Notes under the pieces: model-generated
Told to the model about the DNA's origin: nothing
Databases searched by the model: none
What the model saw: the letters and a program-made list of their open reading frames with translations, nothing else
Part shown: in pieces, positions 16,637 to 24,195 of the stretch
Layout: the number at the start of each line of letters is the position of its first letter
Numbering within the stretch: position 1 is the first letter of the stretch
NCBI GenBank assembly: GCA_036389395.1
Contig: DASVPY010000019.1
Location: forward strand, 3,217 to 67,216
Direction of reading: 5' to 3'
Length of the DNA: 64,000 nucleotides
Source of the DNA: QHXQ01 sp036389395
Lineage (GTDB): Bacteria; Acidobacteriota; Blastocatellia; Pyrinomonadales; Pyrinomonadaceae
Position numbers and translations under genes: made by a program

Positions 16637-17035
16637 TTAACGCCCATCCCTGAAAATAACTGTCGGGCGGGTGAAAGTTATTTTCACCCGCCCGACAGTT
16701 ATTTTCGCTTCAGCGATAATTACTTTTGCCGAAGCGGAGGCTGCTTTCGTTTCGCCAACAATCACTTTCGTCTCAACGGCGGTGACTTTTGCCGAAACGA
16801 TAGTGACTTTCGTTGGAACGAAAACAACTTTTGTTTGAACGAAGGTCGGTTTTGTTTGAGCGAAAGTGGCGTTCGCTTCGGCAAAAACCACTTTCGTTGA
16901 AGCGTTAAGTACTTTCGTTCCGGCGGCGGGAGCTTTCGCTCCGACAAAAGTTACGGCTGCGGCAGCAACGGTCATGTCCGCGGCGATGGCGGTTCGTGCC
17001 GGGGCGAGGCGCGGGGCGCGAAAAAAAGCTTGCAT
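16637..17035 (-). CDS. Possible heptapeptide-repeat protein read through the 21-nt array (doubtful)
   Basis: 132 codons on the minus strand from ATG 17035. Because the tandem unit is 21 nt, it translates as about 16 heptapeptides with the consensus TKVxxxx (TKVVFAE, TKVVFVP, TKVTIVS, TKVIVGE, AKVIIAE). The plus strand is also open over most of the array (for example RNDSDFR, LNEGRFC), so an open frame alone proves nothing. No good ribosome-binding site is visible. It could be a beta-solenoid-like or adhesive repeat peptide, or non-coding satellite DNA. Confidence 0.3.
   Translation of the reverse strand: MQAFFRAPRLAPARTAIAADMTVAAAAVTFVGAKAPAAGTKVLNASTKVVFAEANATFAQTKPTFVQTKVVFVPTKVTIVSAKVTAVETKVIVGETKAASASAKVIIAEAKITVGRVKITFTRPTVIFRDGR
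16652..16706. repeat. 25-bp perfect palindrome (terminator-like)
   Basis: Arms 16652-16676 and 16682-16706 are exact reverse complements around a 5-nt centre (GTTAT). The arms are AT-rich at the base (GAAAATAACTG) and GC-rich at the tip, so the transcript would be a hairpin ending in U-rich RNA. It lies 96 nt after the MATE gene and may be its terminator. It is also in phase with the 21-nt units that follow, so it may have arisen from an inverted copy of one unit. Confidence 0.85.
16663..16998. repeat. Array of about 16 degenerate 21-nt tandem units
   Basis: Units repeat without a single-base slip from 16663 to 16998 (for example 16705-16725, 16726-16746, 16747-16767 and on). Consensus is roughly T-Y-G-Y-T-x5-R-C-R-x5-Y-N-ACTT, each unit ending in ACTT or a variant. 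Divergence between units is high but the length is fixed at 21, a multiple of three, and both strands stay open. The last two units are the most diverged. Confidence 0.85.
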
Positions 17036-17118
17036 TTAGGGCCGAAGTCAATATACTCCCGGCGTCCGCCTAACAAGTCTGTTAACTCACGTTCGCTTCA
17101 CCAAAGGAGGTGCAACCC

Positions 17119-17478
17119 ATGGGACGCCGACGGCGCAAATCCAAGGTCATCGAACAAGCGGAAGCACGAGCCACGGGGCTGAAGTCCAAGGACGCCAACT
17201 TCGATCTCGGCAACGGGCTGACCGCCGCCGCCTACGAGGAGCGGATCGCCAAGACCCGCGCGGCGCTCGACGAGTACAACGAATCGCTCGCCATCAGCGA
17301 CCGGCTGCTCAACGAGCTGACCGCCGAGGAACGCGCCCTCAGAGAATATTCCGGGCGCATCCTCGCCGCCACCAAGGGCAAGTACGGCCCCAACAGCACC
17401 GAGTACGAGTTGGCCGGCGGCACGCGCACCGAGGAACGCGAACCCCCCAAACCCACAAAACCCAAACCTAAATCCTAA
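17119..17478 (+). CDS. Small charged protein, function unknown
   Basis: 119 residues from ATG 17119, preceded by a near-perfect Shine-Dalgarno AAAGGAGGTG at 17103-17112, one of the best in the window. The N-terminus is basic (GRRRRKSKVIEQAE), the middle helical (YEERIAKTRAALDEYNESLAI), and the tail is Pro/Lys-rich (PPKPTKPKPKS). No signal peptide or membrane segment. The strong translation signal suggests an abundant protein. It ends before a strong hairpin terminator. Confidence 0.8.
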   Translation: MGRRRRKSKVIEQAEARATGLKSKDANFDLGNGLTAAAYEERIAKTRAALDEYNESLAISDRLLNELTAEERALREYSGRILAATKGKYGPNSTEYELAGGTRTEEREPPKPTKPKPKS

Positions 17479-17495
17479 CCACTCCAACCCGCCCC

Positions 17496-17538
17496 GCACG
17501 GGGCAGCGCCGCGCCGTGGGCGCGGCGCTGCCCCGTGC
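17496..17538 (+). terminator. Long GC-rich terminator hairpin
   Basis: Perfect 18-bp stem (17496-17513 with 17521-17538), extendable by two pairs towards the loop, 17 nt after the stop codon of the small charged protein. It lacks a clear T run. Confidence 0.75.
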
Positions 17539-17600
17539 CTGGGCGGCGTAATAGATGGTGCGGCGACCACGCGAATCATTACTGATGTATGAGGGGGCAT

Positions 17601-18275
17601 ATGGCGGACGGTAAAATGACATCATTTCTAATCGAACAGAAGATGTCATACATAAATTCAACTGTTAACGTATGTATGCTTTGGTGGGCGTCGTCCATCG
17701 TCTTCTGCGGCTCCGTCTTAGCTGCGGTGTGGTCGGCCCTTGGGCCACTGCGAAATCTTAGCCGTTTCACCATGGGGCTTGGCCTCGTACTTTTTGCCTT
17801 CTTCTCCGTCATTCCTCTTTTTGGCTTTTTGGTAGCTTCTCGCTTGGGGAAGGTGCAGAGAGAGATAGCTGTCTATGCCAGTGAGTTACTGGGCGCTGAA
17901 CTAACTACCAGGCTGGAAACTGCTAAGCTTCAAACCAAAGGCGGTTTTTTCTATACGGAAATATGCACCTTTCAAAGATCAATGCTAATGGGTGCCGGCA
18001 GTTTCGCGCTTATTCATGTCGCCTGGATTTTATTCTGGTTATACCTAATGGGTGTCCAGGAGATATGGCCCTACTGCGCGGCGGGTAGTATCGGGAGTAT
18101 CCTTTGGATTGGGTGGCTGTGCAGGTGGTTGCTGCGGGAGAAAGAAGCTACCAAGCGGTTAAAGGAATTTCTCCATAATCAACGGCAAGATAGCCAGGCG
18201 GCCGAAAATCAATGCGTAGTGCCGCCACAAAACACGGAGCATGACAAATCATCCGACCCCACTGCCGGACGTTAA
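17601..18275 (+). CDS. AT-richer multi-pass membrane protein, function unknown
   Basis: 224 residues from ATG 17601 (17589 and 17616 are alternatives). Base composition is clearly lower in GC than its neighbours and codon choice is unlike them (many A/T-ending codons), suggesting recent transfer. Four hydrophobic segments: residues near 25-45 (MLWWASSIVFCGSVLAAVW), 55-80, 135-155 (SFALIHVAWILFWLYLMGV) and 160-180. The C-terminus is charged and cytoplasmic-looking (LLREKEATKRLKEFLHNQ). Its stop codon lies within the truncated relic of a duplicated gene, marking the right boundary of the foreign segment. Confidence 0.75.
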   Translation: MADGKMTSFLIEQKMSYINSTVNVCMLWWASSIVFCGSVLAAVWSALGPLRNLSRFTMGLGLVLFAFFSVIPLFGFLVASRLGKVQREIAVYASELLGAELTTRLETAKLQTKGGFFYTEICTFQRSMLMGAGSFALIHVAWILFWLYLMGVQEIWPYCAAGSIGSILWIGWLCRWLLREKEATKRLKEFLHNQRQDSQAAENQCVVPPQNTEHDKSSDPTAGR

Positions 18276-18410
18276 CCTCCTTCGCACTCCGGCCGAAAGT
18301 GATCTCTGCGGCGGCGGGGGTTGCGCCGTCAGTCGTTGTAGTGGACGGTGTTGTACTTGACCATCTTAATTGAGCCGTCGCGGGGGACGGTGCGGGCGGG
18401 GCAACGGCTC
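18265..18410 (-). pseudogene. Truncated 5' copy of the M15-like gene and its leader
   Basis: Minus-strand relic matching 19460-19604. It has an 11-codon ORF MVKYNTVHYND (18329-18364; the other copy is MVKHDTVHYND), then a spacer, then EITFGRSAKEVNV against EITFGKNAKKENV of the intact gene (15 nt GCCGAAAGTGATCTC identical on the plus strand). The start codon is lost and homology ends near 18265, just inside the AT-richer membrane gene. A duplicate of the M15-like locus was probably cut off when that gene arrived. Confidence 0.75.
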
Positions 18411-18472
18411 GATCCCGGCATTAAGCATGGCCCTATCTTGACCTTGCCCCGAACGGAAATTATGCTTCTTTA

Positions 18473-18661
18473 ATGAAGGTGCGGGACGTGCTCAGGTTGC
18501 TGAGGGACGACGGTTGGTATTTGGTCGTGACCGAAGGCAGCCATCGGCAGTTCAAGCATCCGACCAAGACGGGGCGCGTCACCGTGCCGGGCAAGCCCAA
18601 TGATGATTTGCCCGCCGGCACGTTGAACAGTATCTTGCGGCAGGCCGGCTTAAAGAGCTAA
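18473..18661 (+). CDS. hicA: HicA-type mRNA interferase toxin
   Basis: 62 residues. HicA has a dsRNA-binding-like fold and cleaves mRNA. The sequence MKVRDVLRLLRDDGWYLV...GSHRQFKHPTKTGRVTVPGK carries the catalytic His of GSHRQF and the typical ending DLPAGTLNSILRQAGL. The gene begins 15 codons' distance before hicB with standard toxin-first order. Confidence 0.95.
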   Translation: MKVRDVLRLLRDDGWYLVVTEGSHRQFKHPTKTGRVTVPGKPNDDLPAGTLNSILRQAGLKS

Positions 18662-18675
18662 GGAGAGGAGCGAAG

Positions 18676-18888
18676 ATGCGCTACGCCATTGTGATCGAAA
18701 AGGCTGAGAACAATTACGCCGCGTATGTGCCCGATCTGTTAGGCTGCGTGGCCACGGGCAAAACAATCGAAGAGACCGAGCAGCAGATCCGCGAAGCTAT
18801 CGAACTCCACTTGCGCGGCATGCGTGAGGATGGCCTACCGATCCCCGAGCCGAGCAGCCAAGTGGAATACGTCGAGGTGGCCGCGTAA
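18676..18888 (+). CDS. hicB: HicB-type antitoxin
   Basis: 70 residues, 14 nt after hicA, with AGGAGAGGAG just upstream. Shows the HicB partial RNase H-like fold: YAIVIEKAENNYAAYVPDLLGCVATGKTIEE, then AIELHLRGMREDGLPIPEPSS. It binds and neutralises HicA. There is no C-terminal DNA-binding extension, so autoregulation by this short form is doubtful. Confidence 0.95.
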   Translation: MRYAIVIEKAENNYAAYVPDLLGCVATGKTIEETEQQIREAIELHLRGMREDGLPIPEPSSQVEYVEVAA

Positions 18889-18992
18889 CACCGCTTTTGC
18901 GTGGCGGAGAATGAGTGGAGCGCCCTGCAATTCTGATAGTTTATTCAACCCAACCGCTCGACAGCTTCCCCGCAAGTCATTGCCTGCATAAA

Positions 18993-19490
18993 TCAGCGAT
19001 CCGGCTGCGGAATCTCCAAGTGATAACCGGGATCGAGGGGCGGCATGAGGAATTTGTTGACGCGCTTGTCGGCGCGGACGGCCTTCTCGAAGGCCGGCTT
19101 GTTTTTAATGGACGAGGGCGCGACATCGAAGACGCAGAGGACGTTGGGGTCGGCGGCGTGGTGCGAGACTTTGGTCGGGCCGAGGGCGATGATCTTGGCC
19201 TCCATCGCCGCCTTGATCTCGGTCGGGGTCTTCCCGGCCTTCTTGGCCTTGACGTACTCGTCAATCACGGCGTCGCCGGCCGCGGCGTAGAGTTTCTTCT
19301 GCGCGGCCACGCCCTGCGCCTCGATGTTGGCGAACATGACGCGGGCCTGATCGGCCGGCGTGCGTGCGGTCGAAGAGATGAGCGCGCTGGTCAGACCCGC
19401 CGCCTGCAAGATGTCTTCGAGCACCTGCATCGAGAAGTTGGTGACGTTCTCCTTCTTCGCGTTCTTGCCGAAAGTGATCTCCACGGGCAT
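18993..19490 (-). CDS. M15-type peptidoglycan peptidase-like protein without signal peptide
   Basis: 165 residues. SSTARTPADQARVMFANI near residues 40-57 matches the substrate/metal region of M15 DD-peptidase-fold enzymes. SHHAADPNVLCVFDVAP supplies H-x-x-x-x-x-x-D-type zinc ligands, and PGYHLEIPQ supplies the final His. Such enzymes cut peptidoglycan cross-links (VanX/Ply family, phage endolysins). There is no signal peptide, as in endolysins or secreted-effector peptidases. A truncated paralogue lies 1.2 kb away. The start ATG 19490 has GGAGAG upstream. The function is inferred from zinc-ligand spacing only. Confidence 0.65.
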   Translation of the reverse strand: MPVEITFGKNAKKENVTNFSMQVLEDILQAAGLTSALISSTARTPADQARVMFANIEAQGVAAQKKLYAAAGDAVIDEYVKAKKAGKTPTEIKAAMEAKIIALGPTKVSHHAADPNVLCVFDVAPSSIKNKPAFEKAVRADKRVNKFLMPPLDPGYHLEIPQPDR

Positions 19491-19526
19491 GGGCGCTCTC
19501 CTCAGTCGTTGGGATCGGTCGTTGTC

Positions 19527-19562
19527 TTAGTCGTTGTAGTGGACGGTGTCGTGCTTGACCAT
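19527..19562 (-). other. Conserved 11-codon ORF upstream of the M15-like gene
   Basis: Encodes MVKHDTVHYND and ends 36 nt before the M15-like start. A second copy at 18329-18364 (MVKYNTVHYND) is the same length, with changes at only two residues. The frame is also open upstream (PRDGSLK or PRDGSIK in the two copies), so this is either a leader peptide or the tail of a lost larger gene. Confidence 0.45.
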
Positions 19563-19620
19563 TTTGAGGGAGCCGTCGCGTGGGCCGGCGTGGGCGGGCC
19601 GTAACGGGCGCGCGGCCCTG

Positions 19621-21450
19621 TTAAGCCAGCACGCAGTCGAGGAACCAGTCGTCGTCGAAGAGGCCGCGCGCGGGCGGGGCCTCCGTGTTGAGCTTGCGGC
19701 TGACCTCGCCGCCGCTGCGAATCGTCTCGACGAGGTGGCGCGCGTCGGCGAAGGCTTCGAGGGCGCGCAGCAGTTGCGGGTCGCTGTCGAGCAGCGCGCG
19801 CGCGCCGGCCTCCGTGCCGAAGGCCGCGGTCAAGACCTCTTCACGCAGGCGTATGCGCGCGTAGTCGGCCTCGGCCTTGACCTGCGCCGCCGTCAGCCCC
19901 AGGTCGGGGTGGCGCTGCACGTAAGCCTGGAAGGCCTCGAAGACGCGGTCGGTGACGGGGTAGTCGGTCGGGCGCGCGTCGCGGTCGGTCTGCACACGCT
20001 CGACGCGGTACGATTCAAGCCCGCTGATCTGACCGGCGACCAGTTCGCGCGTGAAGGCGAAGGCGGCGTCGAAGACGCGCACGCGCGGCGGCGTGGTCAC
20101 GTCGAGCGGCTTGACCTCGATGTCGGGCGTGATGCCGCCGCCGCCGTAGAAGACGCGCCCGCCCGCGGTCTTGACGGCGGGGCCGGCGGACTTCGGCGGC
20201 GTCGGCTGCGGCGTCGGCATGGCGTCGGCCGGCTGGCGCGTCGCGGGCACGGAGGGCGCGGGCGGCGTCTGCGGCGCGGGTTCGTCTTCGGGGCTGTGGC
20301 GCACGTAGTAGTCGTAGAGCGAGCCGCTCGAATAGTCGCGCTGGATCGAGCGGCCGTAAGGCGTGTAGTACTTCTGCGTCGTGAGCGTGAGGCCCGCGCC
20401 CCAAGGGCGCAACTCGAAGACGCGCTGCACCAGCCCCTTGCCGAAACTCGTCTCGCCGACGAGCAGCCCGCGCCCGTGATCCTGGATCGCGCCCGCGACG
20501 ATCTCCGAGGCGGACGCCGTGTTGCGGTTGACTAAGACGACGAGCGGGAAGTCGGCCGGATCGAAGTCCGTGTTCTTGTAGGTCTTCGTCTGCGCGTACT
20601 CGCCGCGCCCGCGCACGGAGACGATGGTCGCGCCGCGCGGGAGGAACTGGCTCGCCACTTCAATCGCCTGATCGAGCAGCCCGCCGGGGTTGTTGCGCAA
20701 GTCGAGGACGAGTTGGCGCAGACCCGCCTTCTGCAAACGTTCGAGCGCGGCCTGTAGCTCGTCGCTCGTCGTGTGCGTGAAGCCGCCGGTGAGCGCGACG
20801 TAGCCCGTGCCCGCGGCGGGGTTGATCATGTAGGCGCTGCGGATCGAAGGCAGCGGCACGGTGTCGCGCCGGATCGTGAAGTAGAGCGGCACGGGCGAAC
20901 CCGCGCGCTCCATCTTCAACAGGACGGGCGTGCCGCGGTCGCCGCGCACGGCCTTCGACACCTGCTCGCTCGTCCACTCGCTCGCGTCCTTGCCGTCCAC
21001 CTCGATGATCTTGTCGCCGTAGCGCAGGCCCGCGCGCGCCGCGGGCGTGTCGGCCACGGGCGCTTGCACGTAGACGCCGTCGTGGTGGCGCAGGATGGTG
21101 ACGCCGATGCCGTAGAACTGCGAGTCCTGATCCTGCTTGAGCCGGGCGAAGTCGGCGGGCGGGAAGAAGGTCGAGTGCGGGTCGAGGGTGGAGAGCATGC
21201 CCTGGATGGCCGCCTGGTTGGCCTTCTCGTAGTCGATCTCGTCGGCGTAGTTGTCGGTGACGAAGCCGAGCGCCTCCGTGTAGTCGCGTTCGATGGCCGC
21301 GTCCGGCTCGCCGCCGCGCGGCGCGGCGACCGTCGCGTGCGCGCGTAGGCGGCGGCCGATCTCGCCGCCGGCCGCCGCCGACAGCGCGATCAACAGCACC
21401 CCGAAGAGCAAACCGGCCTGTCGCCTGCGTCCCAAACGTGTACCTCGCAT
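19621..21450 (-). CDS. C-terminal processing protease, S41 family, with PDZ domain
   Basis: 609 residues from ATG 21450, chosen because it opens a signal-anchor (RRRQAGLLFGVLLIALSAAA). Order: N-terminal helical domain, PDZ near residues 100-185 (GIGVTILRHHDGVYVQAPVADTPAARAG), S41 protease core with NPGGLLDQAI, then NTASASEIVAGAIQDHGRGLLVGETSFGKGLVQ, which holds the catalytic Ser and Lys. A Pro-rich insert (about residues 420-450) and a 150-residue C-terminal domain follow. It acts in the periplasm on envelope proteins with exposed C-termini. Confidence 0.93.
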   Translation of the reverse strand: MRGTRLGRRRQAGLLFGVLLIALSAAAGGEIGRRLRAHATVAAPRGGEPDAAIERDYTEALGFVTDNYADEIDYEKANQAAIQGMLSTLDPHSTFFPPADFARLKQDQDSQFYGIGVTILRHHDGVYVQAPVADTPAARAGLRYGDKIIEVDGKDASEWTSEQVSKAVRGDRGTPVLLKMERAGSPVPLYFTIRRDTVPLPSIRSAYMINPAAGTGYVALTGGFTHTTSDELQAALERLQKAGLRQLVLDLRNNPGGLLDQAIEVASQFLPRGATIVSVRGRGEYAQTKTYKNTDFDPADFPLVVLVNRNTASASEIVAGAIQDHGRGLLVGETSFGKGLVQRVFELRPWGAGLTLTTQKYYTPYGRSIQRDYSSGSLYDYYVRHSPEDEPAPQTPPAPSVPATRQPADAMPTPQPTPPKSAGPAVKTAGGRVFYGGGGITPDIEVKPLDVTTPPRVRVFDAAFAFTRELVAGQISGLESYRVERVQTDRDARPTDYPVTDRVFEAFQAYVQRHPDLGLTAAQVKAEADYARIRLREEVLTAAFGTEAGARALLDSDPQLLRALEAFADARHLVETIRSGGEVSRKLNTEAPPARGLFDDDWFLDCVLA

Positions 21451-21693
21451 CAAAGTCTGCGGCACAACCAGAACCCGCCGAAATCTTAACACACGCACCC
21501 GGCGGCGGCCACGCGCGGGGCCGGCGAAAGAAGTATGTGACAACGGGCGGCGCGACAGGCTAAACTGCTAGACGCGGTTCGGCGGCGTAAAGCCCCGCGC
21601 CCCGGAGCGCGCGCGCCCGCCGCCCCGGCGCGCCGCCGGTCGCCTTAGCCCGCCGGCCCCGTACTTTGCGCCCGACCCCTTTTAACTGCGCTT

Positions 21694-22554
21694 ATGTCTT
21701 TCTCGCTCTCGCTGGTCATCCCGGCTTACAACGAAGAGGCGCGACTCGGCAAGACCTTGCGCGAGGTCTTCGCCTACCTGAACGCCGAGCAGCCGGCGAG
21801 CGAGCTGATCGTCGTGGACGACGGCTCGCGCGACGGCACGGTGCGCGTGGCCGAAGAGGCGTTCGCCGCCCACGCCGGCCGGGTCAGCCCGCAGGTCATA
21901 CGCCTGCGGCCCAACGCCGGCAAAGGCTACGCCGTCCGCACGGGGCTGCTCGCCGCGCGCGCGCCCGTCGCCCTCTTCTCCGACGCCGATCTGTCCACGC
22001 CCATCACCGAGACGCCCAAGCTGACGGGCCCGATCCGCGCCGGGCAGTACGACGTGGTCTTCGGCTCGCGCGCGCTCGACCGCGAACTGGTCGGCGTGCG
22101 CCAGCCCATGGCGCGCGAGTTGAGCGGGCGCTTCTTCAACGTCATGGTGCGGCTCGGCACGGGGCTGCCGTTCGCCGACACGCAATGCGGCTTCAAGGCG
22201 TTCCGCCTCGACGTGTGCCGCCCGCTCGTCGAGGCTTGCGTCATAGACCGCTTCGGCTTCGACGTGGAACTGCTCTACGTCGCCTACGCCGCGGGCTTGC
22301 GGCTGAAAGAGTGGCCCGTGCGCTGGAACGACGTGGCCGGCAGCAAGGTCAGCTTCCAGACGGGGCTGCAAGGCTTCAACGAAATCCGCGCCGTCCGCCG
22401 CCACGCCCGCCGCGGCACTTACGCCGCCGCCATCGAACACGTCCGCGACATCGTCGCCCACACCGACACGCGCGCCCCGCTCTACGACGAGACCAAGGGC
22501 GCGCCCCCCAGCGACATCGCCCCCGAACTCGCCACCGCCGACCGCCGCCTCTAA
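21694..22554 (+). CDS. Family 2 glycosyltransferase, dolichyl/polyprenyl-phosphate sugar synthase type
   Basis: 286 residues. GT-A fold with SLVIPAYNEEARLGKTL, ELIVVDDGSRDGT and SDADLSTPI (metal-binding DxD-like) followed by DTQCGFKAFR and a second acidic region RFGFDVELLY. This subset resembles DPG/DPM synthases that make polyprenyl-phosphate glucose or mannose from a nucleotide sugar. No C-terminal membrane segments are present, so it is a cytoplasmic or peripheral enzyme. The sugar is not determinable. Confidence 0.88.
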   Translation: MSFSLSLVIPAYNEEARLGKTLREVFAYLNAEQPASELIVVDDGSRDGTVRVAEEAFAAHAGRVSPQVIRLRPNAGKGYAVRTGLLAARAPVALFSDADLSTPITETPKLTGPIRAGQYDVVFGSRALDRELVGVRQPMARELSGRFFNVMVRLGTGLPFADTQCGFKAFRLDVCRPLVEACVIDRFGFDVELLYVAYAAGLRLKEWPVRWNDVAGSKVSFQTGLQGFNEIRAVRRHARRGTYAAAIEHVRDIVAHTDTRAPLYDETKGAPPSDIAPELATADRRL

Positions 22555-22677
22555 CCGCGCCCGCCAACCGCACACAAACGCGATCCACTCCGCTTTAGCA
22601 GTCGCCGCCAAGTGGCCCTGTAAAGCGACGCCGAACAGCGGTATAGTTTCTTCCGGCATAAAGAGAGGGTGAGGCTG

Positions 22678-22923
22678 ATGCTTGATTTGAAGTATTCGCT
22701 CGTCATCGAGGCGACGGCTGATCCGACGTTCTTCGGTTTCTACTCGCCGGAGTTGGAAGGCTTCACGGGCGTCGGGCACTCGATAGAGGACTGCATCTAT
22801 CAAGCGCGGTGGGGGATGGAGGAACACGTCGCGCTGCTGCGCGAGCAGGGCTTGCCCGTGCCCGAGCCGGACGCGAACCCCACCGTGACCGTGCAGAACG
22901 AGTCGCGGCTCGCGGCGGCTTAG
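22678..22923 (+). CDS. Solitary HicB-like antitoxin-fold protein
   Basis: 81 residues from ATG 22678 with GAGAGGGTGAGG upstream. LKYSLVIEATADPTFFGFYSPELEGFTGVGHSIEDC, then MEEHVALLREQGLPVPEPD, fits the HicB fold. No hicA partner lies within 1 kb, so it is an orphan. It precedes pdxJ by 18 nt and may be co-transcribed with it by chance. Confidence 0.85.
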   Translation: MLDLKYSLVIEATADPTFFGFYSPELEGFTGVGHSIEDCIYQARWGMEEHVALLREQGLPVPEPDANPTVTVQNESRLAAA

Positions 22924-22941
22924 CGCCGGAAGGCTATCGCG

Positions 22942-23688
22942 ATGAGCGCACGACTGAACGTGAACATCGATCACGTCGCGACGGTGAGGCAGGCGCGGCG
23001 CGCGCCGGAGCCGAGCGTCTTGGCGGCGGCGCTGCTGTGCGAGCAGGCGGGCGCGGACGGCATCACCGTCCACCTGCGCGGCGACCGCCGGCACATACAG
23101 GACGCGGACGTGTACCTCCTGCGCCGCGCGTTGACCACCTACCTCAACGTCGAGATGGCGACGACCGACGAGATGCTGAAGATCGCTTTGGACGTGCGCC
23201 CCGACGCCGTCTCGCTCGTGCCCGAAAGCCCCGACGAGATCACGACCGAGGGCGGCCTGGACGTGCGCGCCAACTTCGACGCGGTGCGCGCCGCCGCCGA
23301 ACGCCTGCGCGCCGCGGGCGTCTTCGTCAGCCTCTTCATAGACCCGGACGGCGCGCAGATCGCCGCCGCGCGCGACGCGGGCGCGCAACAGGTCGAACTC
23401 TGCACCGCGGCTTACGCCGATGCGACGCTCGGCGCGGCCGGTTTGCACGGCGCGGGCGCGGACAAGGCCGCCGAAGAACTCCGCCGCCTGCGCGAAGCGG
23501 CCGTGCTCGCGGCGCAGTCGGGCTTACAAGTCGCCGCCGGGCACGGGCTGACCTACCGCAACATCGGCGCGCTCGCCGCCGTCCGCGAAATCCGCGAGTA
23601 CAACATCGGCCACAACATCATCGCCCGCGCAGTGCTGGTCGGCTTGGAGCGCGCCGTCGCCGAGATGCGCGCAGCGATAAGAGGTTAG
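22942..23688 (+). CDS. pdxJ: Pyridoxine 5'-phosphate synthase
   Basis: 248 residues. Condenses 3-amino-2-oxopropyl phosphate with 1-deoxyxylulose 5-phosphate in DXP-dependent vitamin B6 synthesis. The family hallmarks are all present: LNVNIDHVATVRQARR, GADGITVHLRGDRRHIQD, VSLVPESPDEITTEGGLDV, VSLFIDPD, VAAGHGLTYRN and EYNIGHNIIARAVLVGLE. Length is normal. AAGG lies upstream of ATG. Confidence 0.98.
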   Translation: MSARLNVNIDHVATVRQARRAPEPSVLAAALLCEQAGADGITVHLRGDRRHIQDADVYLLRRALTTYLNVEMATTDEMLKIALDVRPDAVSLVPESPDEITTEGGLDVRANFDAVRAAAERLRAAGVFVSLFIDPDGAQIAAARDAGAQQVELCTAAYADATLGAAGLHGAGADKAAEELRRLREAAVLAAQSGLQVAAGHGLTYRNIGALAAVREIREYNIGHNIIARAVLVGLERAVAEMRAAIRG

Positions 23689-23694
23689 TAAAGA

Positions 23695-23769
23695 GTTCAA
23701 AGTTCAAGGTTCAACGTTCAAGGTTAGCTGCGTGCTAAAACCTTGAACGTTGAACCTTGAACTTTGAAC
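23695..23769. repeat. GTTCAAG heptamer element with perfect 31-bp arms
   Basis: Arms 23695-23725 and 23739-23769 are exact reverse complements, including the order of variant heptamers (GTTCAAA, GTTCAAG, GTTCAAC). The spacer is about 13 nt. It sits 6 nt after the pdxJ stop codon, before a convergent gene. Confidence 0.9.
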
Positions 23770-23899
23770 GCACACTTAAAACGCCGGGCGGCGTGCGTGG
23801 CGGGGAAGTGGCTCCCGATCCACCTCCCCGCCGCGCGGCGCGCGCCCGGCGTTTGCTCCGACCGGCGGGGCCGGCCGAAAGTCGTTAAAGATCGATTCG

Positions 23900-24133
23900 T
23901 TAAGCCGCCGCTTGGCCTTGGCCGCGGCCGGTCTTGGCCTGCAACTCGTCAATGCGCTTCGACGCCTCGGCTTTGGTCAGGTTCTCGTCGAACTCTTCCT
24001 TGGCCTCTTCGGAGAGCGTCTTGAGGTACGAGCGCTGCGCGCCGGTCATCGGCTCGTCGCCCGTCGTCCAGTCCTCGGGCCGCTTGATCGTGTTGCTCTC
24101 GTCCGCCTGTTCCTGCGTCCGCTTGTCGGTCAT
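23900..24133 (-). CDS. DUF3072-family small protein
   Basis: 77 residues. PEDWTTGDEPMTGAQRSYLKTL and ENLTKAEASKRIDELQ are the hallmarks of DUF3072, small soluble proteins of unknown role. GGAGG lies 9 nt before ATG 24133. The highly charged tail ends in Gly/Gln/Ala. Confidence 0.9.
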   Translation of the reverse strand: MTDKRTQEQADESNTIKRPEDWTTGDEPMTGAQRSYLKTLSEEAKEEFDENLTKAEASKRIDELQAKTGRGQGQAAA

Positions 24134-24195
24134 AACTTATGCCTCCCTCTGTTCGTTCGTCTTTCAGATACGGGGGATAAACTTTTCAGCCGCCG

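Noticed and set aside
16663..16998. CRISPR array
   Set aside because: Units are contiguous 21-mers with no unique spacers and no cas genes nearby.
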